Of a DNA stretch of 64,000 bases, positions 45,893-54,402 are shown piece by piece (within the stretch, counting starts at the first letter, position 1; every line of letters begins with the position of its first letter). Both the position numbers and the translations under genes were made by a program. Location: contig WSYB01000001.1 of the NCBI GenBank assembly GCA_009773645.1, forward strand, positions 162,644 through 226,643, in the 5' to 3' direction. The DNA comes from Geobacteraceae bacterium. GTDB lineage: Bacteria > Desulfobacterota > Desulfuromonadia > Geobacterales > Geobacteraceae. The notes under the pieces were generated by a model, which did not search any database, had not been told where the DNA came from, and saw only the letters and a program-made list of their open reading frames with translations.

Positions 45893-47475
45893 GATAGTAT
45901 CCCCTCAGCAACTCGCCTACCGGTTGATTTATAGTTGACATCGGCCGTGTCGAACCATGGTGCCCTGTAGCGCGCATCATCACGGTGCACTTCCTGGGGC
46001 GCGAAGAGCCGGCTCTGTCCGGTTGATGCGTCATGTTCGACCCACATTCCCGTGGTGCCCAGTTCAAATCGTGGCGACGGGTCGCTCCAGAAACCTTCGT
46101 TCTCCGTCGCCGTCCAGAAAGGACTTTCGGCGGGCAGCAGCAGCGCCGTGAATAGCTTTGCGCACCAATAGGGCGAAGCTGAGCAGGAATAGTCATCGAT
46201 CAGGGTGCGGTCTTCACCGTAGAACCCCAAGGAGGGCACTCCATGGCACAGAAAGTTAGGGTGGTCGGCAAACTGAAGCAGGTTGCCGCTGCATAACCGA
46301 CGCGCAAAACCTGGATCGAGTGCAGGTGCTGTCGGCCTCATGAAGGCAACGGCAAGCGGAGCCGCAGCAGCGAACCGATAGCAGATGCTCCTGCCCCAGA
46401 CAGGCATAAAGCCGCTCCGCGAGAAGAGATGGGGATAACTGGCAAGGAACTGGTCATTGCGCTTGTAAAACTCATCCCGCAGTTCCGGATACGAATCACC
46501 ATCCCAAGATGCCCAGAAGATCGGATAGAATTGGAGCGCCCAACCGCAATAGAAGTCAAAGCTATCACCATCCCGGAACCATCCACCGTCCACGTGAAGT
46601 CCACGAATCGCTTCCAAAGAGCGCTCGATGATCGGACTACAATAGGAGTAGCCCTCACGTTTCAGGAATGTATTTATTAGAACCGGGAACCACAGCCAGT
46701 TATTTTTAATCACCTCGATCTCAGCAAACTGATGTAGCCAACGGGCTATCGTGTCCCGCTCGTCGGTAGTAAGTGGCTCCCACAGGATGTTGCGTGCTAC
46801 TGTTAGGCTGACCGTAAGTCCCGCCGCCTCCACAATCCGCTGATTAAGATTCGGTACTGTGAGCCAGCCGAAGGTTGCAATGTCAAACCGCCTCACCCCC
46901 CTCAGGAGATAATCTCGATAGTAGTCAGCAACACTCTTTCCGTACAACTGCAAGGATGGATCGTTTACCAACAGCGGTGCCGCCAGAAAAAGTGTTCTTG
47001 CGAAGCCCTCAAGATACGCCTCCTGCGTACCACGTAACGGATCACTGTGCACGCCGGGGTAGCCAGCCGCCAACGACGGTGGGAGCGATAACGGTGCTGA
47101 CATCCCACGCGTATAGGTTAAAGCACCTGACAGCATGGCTCGGGCAATCTCCAGCCAGCCCTCACGTGATAATCCGGAATGGGGCGAGCCTTGGTGGTCC
47201 GGAACCGGGACGGGCAGAACCAAATCGAAAGGAGGACAACCATTAAAACGATTCTCTAGCATGGCAATGTGACGGTAAAGTTTGTCCATCACTCTATGAG
47301 TACCGGGGGGCTCTTGGGCTTCCGCGTTCAATTGCCTATGGTTAGCCTCCAGATCGAGTAAGCGTTGTTCGATAGCCCCCAGCCGGTGAACCCGCAAATG
47401 GATGTCTCGCACTTTGTACAAAGCGTAAAGACTTACTAAAAGCAGCACTACCAAAAGGAATGTGGCGAAGCTCAT
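45889..47475 (-). CDS. DUF2264 domain protein with N-terminal membrane anchor
   Basis: A 528-residue protein. A single membrane helix (ATFLLVVLLLVSLYALYKV) lies at residues 4-22 and is followed by a short coiled segment. A DUF2264-like alpha/alpha-barrel body follows (SREGWLEIARAMLSGALTYTRG, FGWLTVPNLNQRIVEAAGL, FRDGDSFDFYCGWALQFYPIFWASW). DUF2264 proteins resemble uronate- or polysaccharide-degrading barrels; activity here is unproven. It overlaps wzt by ATGA upstream and the iron-sulfur gene downstream. It may process the exported glycan close to the membrane. Confidence 0.78.
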   Translation of the reverse strand: MSFATFLLVVLLLVSLYALYKVRDIHLRVHRLGAIEQRLLDLEANHRQLNAEAQEPPGTHRVMDKLYRHIAMLENRFNGCPPFDLVLPVPVPDHQGSPHSGLSREGWLEIARAMLSGALTYTRGMSAPLSLPPSLAAGYPGVHSDPLRGTQEAYLEGFARTLFLAAPLLVNDPSLQLYGKSVADYYRDYLLRGVRRFDIATFGWLTVPNLNQRIVEAAGLTVSLTVARNILWEPLTTDERDTIARWLHQFAEIEVIKNNWLWFPVLINTFLKREGYSYCSPIIERSLEAIRGLHVDGGWFRDGDSFDFYCGWALQFYPIFWASWDGDSYPELRDEFYKRNDQFLASYPHLFSRSGFMPVWGRSICYRFAAAAPLAVAFMRPTAPALDPGFARRLCSGNLLQFADHPNFLCHGVPSLGFYGEDRTLIDDYSCSASPYWCAKLFTALLLPAESPFWTATENEGFWSDPSPRFELGTTGMWVEHDASTGQSRLFAPQEVHRDDARYRAPWFDTADVNYKSTGRRVAEGILS

Positions 47476-48755
47476 GTCTCGCCTCCTAGATTCAACTGTT
47501 GCATAACCTGTTTATTGTCGGTATTAGAAAAGTCCCAACTCGACGGAATAGAAACGATTCCAAGAATCGGCATATGAACAGTTTTTTCGTTGCATGAGAC
47601 CACATTGAACACCACTATCATGTCACCGCAGAGCATCTCTCGACGGTATTGGTCAAGCACGCCCAGTCGCAGACAATAAACGCCTGGTACGAGTGGAACA
47701 GAGGGAAGATGGCAATCGACCACATTATGACCAGGGACGAAATCACGGCGATCCGATACGCTGGCTGTACCCATTGAGGCGATGTAGAAGAAATCGATAG
47801 TATGGAAACCGTAGACGACCTCTGGCCGTTCAATGGCCTCATCAACCTTAAAGATGCCACGGATGGTAGTCGGTTCGCCCATAGTTACCACGTCCGTAGG
47901 ATTGCCGGCTTCGTCGACAAGACCGTATGAAACCAGTTCAACCTCACCTGTTGATCGGAGATTCCGCCCACTGAAATTCATCTGCCTAGTCTGCATTTCG
48001 ATCTTTTCATTACTGCGCTCGATGAAAAGCTCACATACCTCGTCAGGCACTCCATCCGAAAGAATCCGCCCCCTGTCGAGCAGAATGGCGCGACTACATA
48101 TCCGCTCTATCTGGCGAATATTATGACTGACCAGTAAGACGGTTTTGCCTTGTCGTTTTATTAGGCCTTCCATACGGTCGAAACACTTGCGCTGGAAGGC
48201 GAGATCTCCCACCGCCAGCACCTCGTCGACGATGAGGATATCGGCATCGGCGACGGTTGCGATGCTGAACCCGAGACGCACCTGCATCCCTGAGCTATAA
48301 CGCTTGACCGGTGTGTCGATGAACTCTTCGAGTTCGGCAAAGGCGACGATCTCGTCGAATTTGTACTTTATCTTTTTAGTAGAAAGCCCAAGTATCGTGC
48401 CGTTAAGGTAGATGTTCTCACGACCTGTGAGGTCACCGATGAGCCCTGCACCAACCTCAATGAGGGGGGCTATCTTCCCCTGTACTGTGATATTTCCGCT
48501 CGATGGCTTCGAAATGTTAGAGATAAGCTTGAGGAGGGTGCTCTTCCCTGCACCATTGGTCCCGATGATGCCGACGACCTCCCCCTCTTCTATTGAAAAG
48601 CTCACGCCATCGAGGGCTTTGAACGGTACGGGTCGTTCGACTTCCTTGCCAACGAGGCGGCTTGCTGTCGCAAGGAAGGTTTGCTTGAGGCTCTTGAGCT
48701 GCCCCAGTTGGTATTCCTTGGTAACGTGGTCGACTTCGATGATTGGCATGGTCAT
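47472..48755 (-). CDS. wzt: polysaccharide ABC exporter ATPase with carbohydrate-binding tail
   Basis: A 427-residue ATPase. Residues 1-240 form the ABC domain: Walker A GTNGAGKSTLLKLI, signature YSSGMQVRLGFSIA, Walker B ADILIVDEVLAVGD and H-loop SHN. Residues about 250-427 form a Wzt-type C-terminal carbohydrate-binding domain (GRNLRSTGEVELVSYGL, GFHTIDFFYIASM), which recognises the end-modified glycan before export. It overlaps the permease gene by ATGA, giving a complete Wzm/Wzt pair. Confidence 0.92.
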   Translation of the reverse strand: MTMPIIEVDHVTKEYQLGQLKSLKQTFLATASRLVGKEVERPVPFKALDGVSFSIEEGEVVGIIGTNGAGKSTLLKLISNISKPSSGNITVQGKIAPLIEVGAGLIGDLTGRENIYLNGTILGLSTKKIKYKFDEIVAFAELEEFIDTPVKRYSSGMQVRLGFSIATVADADILIVDEVLAVGDLAFQRKCFDRMEGLIKRQGKTVLLVSHNIRQIERICSRAILLDRGRILSDGVPDEVCELFIERSNEKIEMQTRQMNFSGRNLRSTGEVELVSYGLVDEAGNPTDVVTMGEPTTIRGIFKVDEAIERPEVVYGFHTIDFFYIASMGTASVSDRRDFVPGHNVVDCHLPSVPLVPGVYCLRLGVLDQYRREMLCGDMIVVFNVVSCNEKTVHMPILGIVSIPSSWDFSNTDNKQVMQQLNLGGET

Positions 48756-49570
48756 ATCACATCCGCAAAATAGGCCTCAGCCCGTTTGAAGATAAAATAG
48801 CTGATGGGAAGAGCCACCGTGACGAGGATAAGCCCCTGCCAGATAACGCCGAAGTCGGGCGCCACTCCATAGAACATGGCCTTCTGGAAGCCGTCGATGA
48901 TCCCAACAAGGGGGTTGATGGTGTAGAGGGTAAAAAGGGTCTCGGACCACTTCCCGGCGGCCTGATTTTCGAGCAGGGTCTTTTTGACCATGGCCAGCGG
49001 ATAGATAATGGGCGAGAGGTACATGAAGAGCGAGAGGACCACCGGAAGCGCTGTAGCCACATCTCGGTAATATACGTTCATGGCAGCGCCGGCCATGCTG
49101 ATACAGAGCGCCACGACAACGGTGTAGAGGATGATGAGCGGCACCCACAGGGCGTGCACCGTGGGGGTGATATGGTAAATGGCCATGAGAACGGCCAGGA
49201 TGATGAAGTTGATAAACAGCTCGACGACCTTGGTAAGAACGGCGGTGAGGGGAAATATCACGCGGGGAAAGTAGATCTTTTTCACCAGCACGGCGTTAGA
49301 GACAACGCTATTAACACCCTCGGAGGTGGATTCCTGAAAGAAGACCCAGGGGATGAGCGCACCAAAGGTGAGCACCACGTAGGGGACTGAGCCGGTTTCG
49401 ATGCCGACGAAGCTCCGCACGATGGAGAAGATGAGCACCAGCAACACCGGCTTGAGGATCGTCCAGACAAGCCCCAGATAGGCCTGCTTGTACCGGACAA
49501 TGACATTTTTCCACGCCAGGACGGCGAGGAGCTCGCGGTATTCGTACAGGTCCTTGACAATACGCACCAT
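48752..49570 (-). CDS. wzm: polysaccharide ABC exporter permease
   Basis: A 272-residue permease with six membrane helices of the ABC-2/TagG/Wzm type: KNVIVRYKQAYLGLVWTILKP is the N-terminal landmark, followed by LIPWVFFQESTSEGVNSVVSN and AAMNVYYRDVATALPVVLSLFMYLSPIIYP. It moves undecaprenyl-linked glycan across the inner membrane with Wzt. Its presence in an XrtA locus is unusual. The ATG lies three bases after the TPR gene's stop. Confidence 0.92.
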   Translation of the reverse strand: MVRIVKDLYEYRELLAVLAWKNVIVRYKQAYLGLVWTILKPVLLVLIFSIVRSFVGIETGSVPYVVLTFGALIPWVFFQESTSEGVNSVVSNAVLVKKIYFPRVIFPLTAVLTKVVELFINFIILAVLMAIYHITPTVHALWVPLIILYTVVVALCISMAGAAMNVYYRDVATALPVVLSLFMYLSPIIYPLAMVKKTLLENQAAGKWSETLFTLYTINPLVGIIDGFQKAMFYGVAPDFGVIWQGLILVTVALPISYFIFKRAEAYFADVI

Positions 49571-49573
49571 GGA

Positions 49574-50233
49574 TTACTTTGTCGCCTTTTTTTTCTTGTT
49601 TTTAGCCTTGGCGGGCTGCTCTCCATCGTCAGAAGGCTTTGTAAGGGAGGGGTTCTTGGCCTCTGAGATTCCTTCGGCAAGGGCAGTGAAGTTTACCCCA
49701 AGCTTCTTTGCCTCCAGGTCTTCCTTCTCGGCATTAACAAGGTCACCACTCTTCAAGTAAGCCATGCCAAGATAATAGTGGGACAGACCACTCTTGGGAT
49801 CTTTTCCAATGGCTTTTAGGTAATTCTCAATTGCGCTTTTATACTCCTTTCTTTTCAAATAAATAGCTCCTAGGTTTTGGTAAACCTTGTCAGCAACTGA
49901 GACCGTAGGATGCTTATCCTCTACAATAGCAAGCTTATAATACTCTAATGCCTGATTAGTCTCTCCTTTTTTCTGAGACATAACAGCAAACCCATAATAA
50001 GCAATACCCCACATACGCCTATGCATGGCACCATGGTCCAAATAATAGCGGAACTCGTTATCTGCCTGTTCCCAGTTCCGCGCATCCACCATCCTCATCC
50101 CCTGTTCATAGTGATACCAGTTGTCCCCCTCCCTAGAGAGATCATGGCCGTCGTAAGGCATCTTATTCCAGGCAAAAACTGAAGTTCCTGTGAGAAAAAC
50201 AAATAGCTGGACAATACCTATAAATTTCCACAT
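49574..50233 (-). CDS. secreted TPR-repeat protein
   Basis: About 219 residues. Residues 1-20 form a signal peptide (KFIGIVQLFVFLTGTSVFA), then at least three TPR units (YYGFAVMSQKKGETNQALEYYKLAI, VYQNLGAIYLKRKEYKSAIENYLKAI, YYLGMAYLKSGDLVNAEKEDLEAKKL) and a very lysine-rich tail (KAKNKKKKATK). Periplasmic TPR proteins scaffold envelope complexes; this may anchor exporter parts. The start is ambiguous: ATG 50233 fits the signal peptide, but a GTG at 50242 has the better ribosome site (AGGAAGG). Confidence 0.75.
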   Translation of the reverse strand: MWKFIGIVQLFVFLTGTSVFAWNKMPYDGHDLSREGDNWYHYEQGMRMVDARNWEQADNEFRYYLDHGAMHRRMWGIAYYGFAVMSQKKGETNQALEYYKLAIVEDKHPTVSVADKVYQNLGAIYLKRKEYKSAIENYLKAIGKDPKSGLSHYYLGMAYLKSGDLVNAEKEDLEAKKLGVNFTALAEGISEAKNPSLTKPSDDGEQPAKAKNKKKKATK

Positions 50234-50259
50234 ATTAGCCACCAAACCTTCCTCATGTC

Positions 50260-52080
50260 TCAAACAGTAAAATATCCCTGTAACTTACAAAGAAGATATT
50301 TTTTGTGCCACAACTCAAGCATCAGCAGATGCCAGATGACATCCCCATAGAACGCTGCCCCGGTCTCCCGATGAATCCGAAAAATTTCCTCAAGAAATCC
50401 TTCGCGAAGCCATAGGCTGATCGAACATGACGGCCCTAAGAGCGCATCCTTGACGAACTCAGCAATGTTCTTCTTCGACCTTGTCCACACCCCAATCGGT
50501 AACCCGAAGCCATGCTTCTGCTTGACGATGATCTCCGGTGGCAGAAAATTTCGGAGCGATTCCTTGAATGCGTACCGGAGCCGGTCCCCCTTTACCTTGA
50601 GTCCGACCGGCATGTGCGCAGCGAAGTCGACCAATCGGGGATCAAGGAACGGATAGGCAACCCTAACACCGGCCTTCTCGGTCATACCGGTAACCTTGCG
50701 CAGGTCGTTGTCGGTGATCGTGAACTTCATGTCGAGATAAAGGTGTCGATTAAGCTCATTGTCGGCCCTTGCAGTGGTCCAGAGATCCCGGGCCCAGCCG
50801 TTTGGGTCGTGACCGTCAAGCTGGCGGATGAAATCGGGCGAAAAAATGTTCTCAATCCCGAGAGCAGCCACCGGGTTATAGGAGAAAAAGCGGTCAGGCT
50901 GGGGGATGTTGGCCCGGCGGATGTACTTCTTCCCTTTTTCAATAACAGGATGGGCCGCCGGCGCCGCACCGACCAGCGGCTCGATGAGCCCCTTGCGGAG
51001 CAGAGCGGGAATCCGGTGGTAAGCGTTGAATAACTTGCCGGCTGCATAGCGCTCGTTTCCGCCAAAAATCTCGTCCCCCCCATCTCCCGCCAAGAGCGTA
51101 TCTACCCCATGCTCCCTGGCAAGCTGGGCACAGAAATAAGTTGGAACGGCAGACGCGTTGCCGAACGGCTCGTCGAAGACGTCACCGAGTGCATCAATGG
51201 CAGCAAGAACATCGTCGGGGGTAACGATATACTCGTGATGCTCGACGCCGAAGTGACGGGCAGCGATCCGGGCGTAGTCGAGTTCGTTGTAGCCAGGTTC
51301 GTCAAAGCCGATTGAGAAGGTCTTTGCATTCCCGGAGAGCTTCTTGATCATGCCGGTAACGGTGCTCGAATCGGTACCACCCGAAAGGAAAGCCCCTACC
51401 TGCCGGCCGGCGCCACGCTCGGCGGCGAGGATCGATCCGACCGCATCCTCTATCCCCACAGGAATTCCGGTAAGGATCTCCGCTTCACCAAGGCCGCTGA
51501 CTGTGTAGTCGATATCGTAGTATTGCACGAGGCGGGGTGAGCGTTCTTTCTCGGACAGGGTGAGAAAATGTCCAGGGGGGAGCTTCCTTACGTTACGGTA
51601 GACGGTCCGCGGGCTCGGCACGGCGGACAGGTTGAGGTAATCCACCACGGCACCGGGGTCGACGCCTCCGTGATCGACACCGGGAATGGCAAGTATGTCG
51701 CGAATGCGCGAGGCTGAGATGAAGCGCTTTCCGTCGGCCAAATAGACGATCGGTCGGATGCCGAACCGGTCAGTGGCGATGGTGGCCCGGCCATTTACTT
51801 TGTCGAAGATGCTGACGGCACAGGGGCCGTTGATCCGGGTAAAGAGGTCGGTCCCGAAGCGCTCGTAGAGAAGCGCCAGGAGGTGGGCCGTGCTGTCCGG
51901 CTCGACGCCTACTTCACGGGCCAGATCGCGGGCATTGTAGATGACCCCTTCAAAGGCCACCGCCACGCCTCCACCCTCGTATACCTCTCCCCCCCCGATC
52001 ACCGCCCATGGTACCGGTGAGAAGCTAGAAAAAGATGAGGTATCAACGCTATTTCCACATTGAGATATTACTGTAAACAT
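50260..52080 (-). CDS. asparagine synthase-like protein lacking the glutaminase cysteine
   Basis: A 606-residue protein with the AsnB layout but an unusual N-terminus (MFTVISQCGNSVDTSSF) in place of the MCGI segment; the nucleophilic Cys2 is missing and the RGPD-type segment is absent, though FEGVIYNARDL remains. The synthetase half is intact: LSGGTDSSTVTGMI (PP-loop), LLAGDGGDEIFGGNERY and GMTEKAGVRVAYPFLDPRLVDFA. It probably uses ammonia or a partner glutaminase, or acylates or adenylates a glycan group. A G8 run (51989-51996) lies in the N-terminal part. Compare the complete enzyme at 24180-26051. Confidence 0.85.
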   Translation of the reverse strand: MFTVISQCGNSVDTSSFSSFSPVPWAVIGGGEVYEGGGVAVAFEGVIYNARDLAREVGVEPDSTAHLLALLYERFGTDLFTRINGPCAVSIFDKVNGRATIATDRFGIRPIVYLADGKRFISASRIRDILAIPGVDHGGVDPGAVVDYLNLSAVPSPRTVYRNVRKLPPGHFLTLSEKERSPRLVQYYDIDYTVSGLGEAEILTGIPVGIEDAVGSILAAERGAGRQVGAFLSGGTDSSTVTGMIKKLSGNAKTFSIGFDEPGYNELDYARIAARHFGVEHHEYIVTPDDVLAAIDALGDVFDEPFGNASAVPTYFCAQLAREHGVDTLLAGDGGDEIFGGNERYAAGKLFNAYHRIPALLRKGLIEPLVGAAPAAHPVIEKGKKYIRRANIPQPDRFFSYNPVAALGIENIFSPDFIRQLDGHDPNGWARDLWTTARADNELNRHLYLDMKFTITDNDLRKVTGMTEKAGVRVAYPFLDPRLVDFAAHMPVGLKVKGDRLRYAFKESLRNFLPPEIIVKQKHGFGLPIGVWTRSKKNIAEFVKDALLGPSCSISLWLREGFLEEIFRIHRETGAAFYGDVIWHLLMLELWHKKYLLCKLQGYFTV

Positions 52081-52110
52081 CTGGTCACCAAAGCAGTCGC
52101 GGTTGCAGCG

Positions 52111-53328
52111 TCAGGCTGCAAGAATACCTGTAAACTCCTTGAGATTTGTCGTCCAGCAGTGGTGCTCGGTAATGTAGTTATGCATGCTGTCAATCATCGC
52201 CTGCCGTCCACGGTCGTCACGCAGGGAATCAATGACTGCCCGGGCAAACTGTTGCGGCTCGCTCACGACGCGTATTCCCCCGTGATGGTCACCCAACCCC
52301 TGCACCGCCTCGGGCCTCGCCACCACCGGCACCCCGGCAGCCATGGCCTCCAGCACCTTATTCTGTACGCCGCGGGCTATCCTGAACGGGGCGATGAAGA
52401 CATCGGCCATTGCCAAGTAGGGCCGGACATCGGGAACATACCCGGTAACCGTGACCTGGGAATCACTATCCGCCAGGGCCTTTACCCGCTTTCCCGGCTT
52501 GCTGCCGACGATGAAAAACCGTGCCGACGTCAGTTCCTGTTTGACAAGTGGCCATATTTCCTCGACAAAGAAGACGACGGCATCTTCGTTGGGGAAGTAG
52601 TCCATGGCACCGGTAAAGATAACAGTCGGGCCAGACTTGTCGGTCAATTCGGTTGAGCCGGTTTTTTCGGTAGGAGAGAAATAGTCGGCGTCCACACCAT
52701 TCGGGATCGCCATGGCCCTGGCCTGCGGGCAGAAGGAGCTGAAGAGCTCCACCTCCTTCTCGGAGACGAATATACTCCTGTCAAACACCTCCCCCACTCT
52801 CTTCTCATACTCCTGAAGCAGGCGCCACTCACGTCGGTAAATCGCCGAATAAGGGAACCGGCTGAATCCAGCATACATCCGCCATTTGTCCGAATCGACA
52901 TCGACAAAGTCCATGATGAGCTTTGTCCCGTTCAATCTCCCAGAACGGTAGCTGTCATTGCGAAATACATACTCGGCCATGGGTGACGAGAAACAGATGA
53001 CCGCGTCAACCCTGGTCTCCTGCAACCGCCGATCGATGGCCTGCTGGAGCTTTCTGGAATAAAAACATGGAACACTCAGCGGTTTGTCAGAGAACAGGTA
53101 CGGCAACGACTTGATCTTCTGCCAGCGGGTGTCGATGACATCAAAATCGAAATCGACACAGTACTTCTTCAGTTCATGGAGGTGCTCCAGGTCCCGTTCA
53201 TCGTCCACCAGAAACGCCAGGTGGAGATTGTTCTCCTGTGCCAGGTACTTGATTTCATGAAACGACCGGATCTTATCCCCCTTGTTGGGGGGATAGGGGA
53301 TACGGTGGATGAGAAAAAGGATGTTCAC
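52111..53328 (-). CDS. glycosyltransferase, PEP-CTERM/XrtA family TIGR03087-like
   Basis: A 405-residue GT4 enzyme. NILFLIHRIPYPPNKGDKIRSFHEIKYL opens it, a typical start of TIGR03087 in XrtA loci; also IPNGVDADYFSPTE, FTGAMDYFPNEDAVVFF and FRIARGVQNKVLEAMAAGVPVVARPEAVQG (donor motif). It begins with GTG and overlaps the FemAB-like gene's stop by GTGA. Donor and acceptor unknown. Confidence 0.88.
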   Translation of the reverse strand: MNILFLIHRIPYPPNKGDKIRSFHEIKYLAQENNLHLAFLVDDERDLEHLHELKKYCVDFDFDVIDTRWQKIKSLPYLFSDKPLSVPCFYSRKLQQAIDRRLQETRVDAVICFSSPMAEYVFRNDSYRSGRLNGTKLIMDFVDVDSDKWRMYAGFSRFPYSAIYRREWRLLQEYEKRVGEVFDRSIFVSEKEVELFSSFCPQARAMAIPNGVDADYFSPTEKTGSTELTDKSGPTVIFTGAMDYFPNEDAVVFFVEEIWPLVKQELTSARFFIVGSKPGKRVKALADSDSQVTVTGYVPDVRPYLAMADVFIAPFRIARGVQNKVLEAMAAGVPVVARPEAVQGLGDHHGGIRVVSEPQQFARAVIDSLRDDRGRQAMIDSMHNYITEHHCWTTNLKEFTGILAA

Positions 53329-54395
53329 GGAATTCCCCGCACCAGCTTGGGTCCCAGCCAGTTAGTAACTGCAAGCGGCAACTGCTTCCAGACCTTTATC
53401 ATCAGTTTGTATTTGGGATTGACCGGGCTTACGTTCGGCATTTCCATGGCTTTGACCAGATAGCAGCGGTAGTCGAGCGGCGTGGGCTCGAAGCCCCAGT
53501 GCTTCTTGAAGCGATAGGAGCCGGTCTCCTTCTTGCTCCTGCCAAAGTCAAACACCCCACTTCCCTGTTCGCAGCCGTATTTCATCAACTCCCAGTACAT
53601 GAAGTCGTTGACGGCGTAGTCGAAATACTCCCGCAGGCCCCCGCCGTAGTAAGGCATCAGCATATCCCGAAAGACGAAGGTCAGAACACCTGCGACCATC
53701 TTCCCATCTTTCCAAACCGAGAGGATAAATGCATCTTTATACCCTTCCATGAGTGCCCGGAAAAAGGCAATGGGGTAGACGGGGCTCCCCAGGTCGCGTA
53801 CGTTCTGGGCGTAGATGGCGAAAAACCGGTCCAGGTCTTCCAGGCGACCGATGCGGGAAGAAAGGCCGGATTTCTCAGCTTTTCGGACCATCGCCCGTTG
53901 CTTCCGGGGAATGGCATTCATGTTCTCTTCGACGGTGGGAAGTATCCGCTTCTGGAAGGTGACGTAGAGGTCTTTGCCATGCCAGTTGGTCGCCCCCAAA
54001 TCGTCGCGAGCGGGCAATCCGGCAAGATGGCATGAGCCGTTCGTGCTGTTACGCAGTTCCAGGTAGTCGACCTCCATCAGGCCGGCCAGGGTTTCGGCAC
54101 TTTTCCTGAGGCTTTCGGCAGTTTCTTCATCACGGGTTGATATGCCACCGTAAACACCGTAGGGGACGGAAACAAGGGCATGACCGAAGAGTCGCGATTT
54201 CACCTCGAAGAGGGGAAGTATCCCGCAAATTTCCTCGTCACGCGTCGCCATAATGTAGTGGGGCTTGTGGCCGAAGGTCTTTTCTACGGCCTCCTTCCAC
54301 CCTGTCAGGTGAAAGAGTGATGCATCGTCCGCCGCCAATGCAAACGCGTCCCATTTTCCGCGATAACTCTCGTTGTATGCCTTGATGATTATCAT
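53325..54395 (-). CDS. FemAB-like acyltransferase, XrtA associated (TIGR03019-like)
   Basis: About 356 residues of the FemAB/GNAT type. ESYRGKWDAFALAADDASLFHLTGWKEAVEKTFGH is the N-terminal half and FDFGRSKKETGSYRFKKHWGFEP the C-terminal GNAT-like signature. FemAB proteins transfer aminoacyl groups from tRNA; the XrtA-linked group may aminoacylate the polysaccharide or a protein. The ATG at 54395 lies eight bases after the wecB stop. Confidence 0.85.
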   Translation of the reverse strand: MIIIKAYNESYRGKWDAFALAADDASLFHLTGWKEAVEKTFGHKPHYIMATRDEEICGILPLFEVKSRLFGHALVSVPYGVYGGISTRDEETAESLRKSAETLAGLMEVDYLELRNSTNGSCHLAGLPARDDLGATNWHGKDLYVTFQKRILPTVEENMNAIPRKQRAMVRKAEKSGLSSRIGRLEDLDRFFAIYAQNVRDLGSPVYPIAFFRALMEGYKDAFILSVWKDGKMVAGVLTFVFRDMLMPYYGGGLREYFDYAVNDFMYWELMKYGCEQGSGVFDFGRSKKETGSYRFKKHWGFEPTPLDYRCYLVKAMEMPNVSPVNPKYKLMIKVWKQLPLAVTNWLGPKLVRGIP

Positions 54396-54402
54396 TTCCG
54401 TT

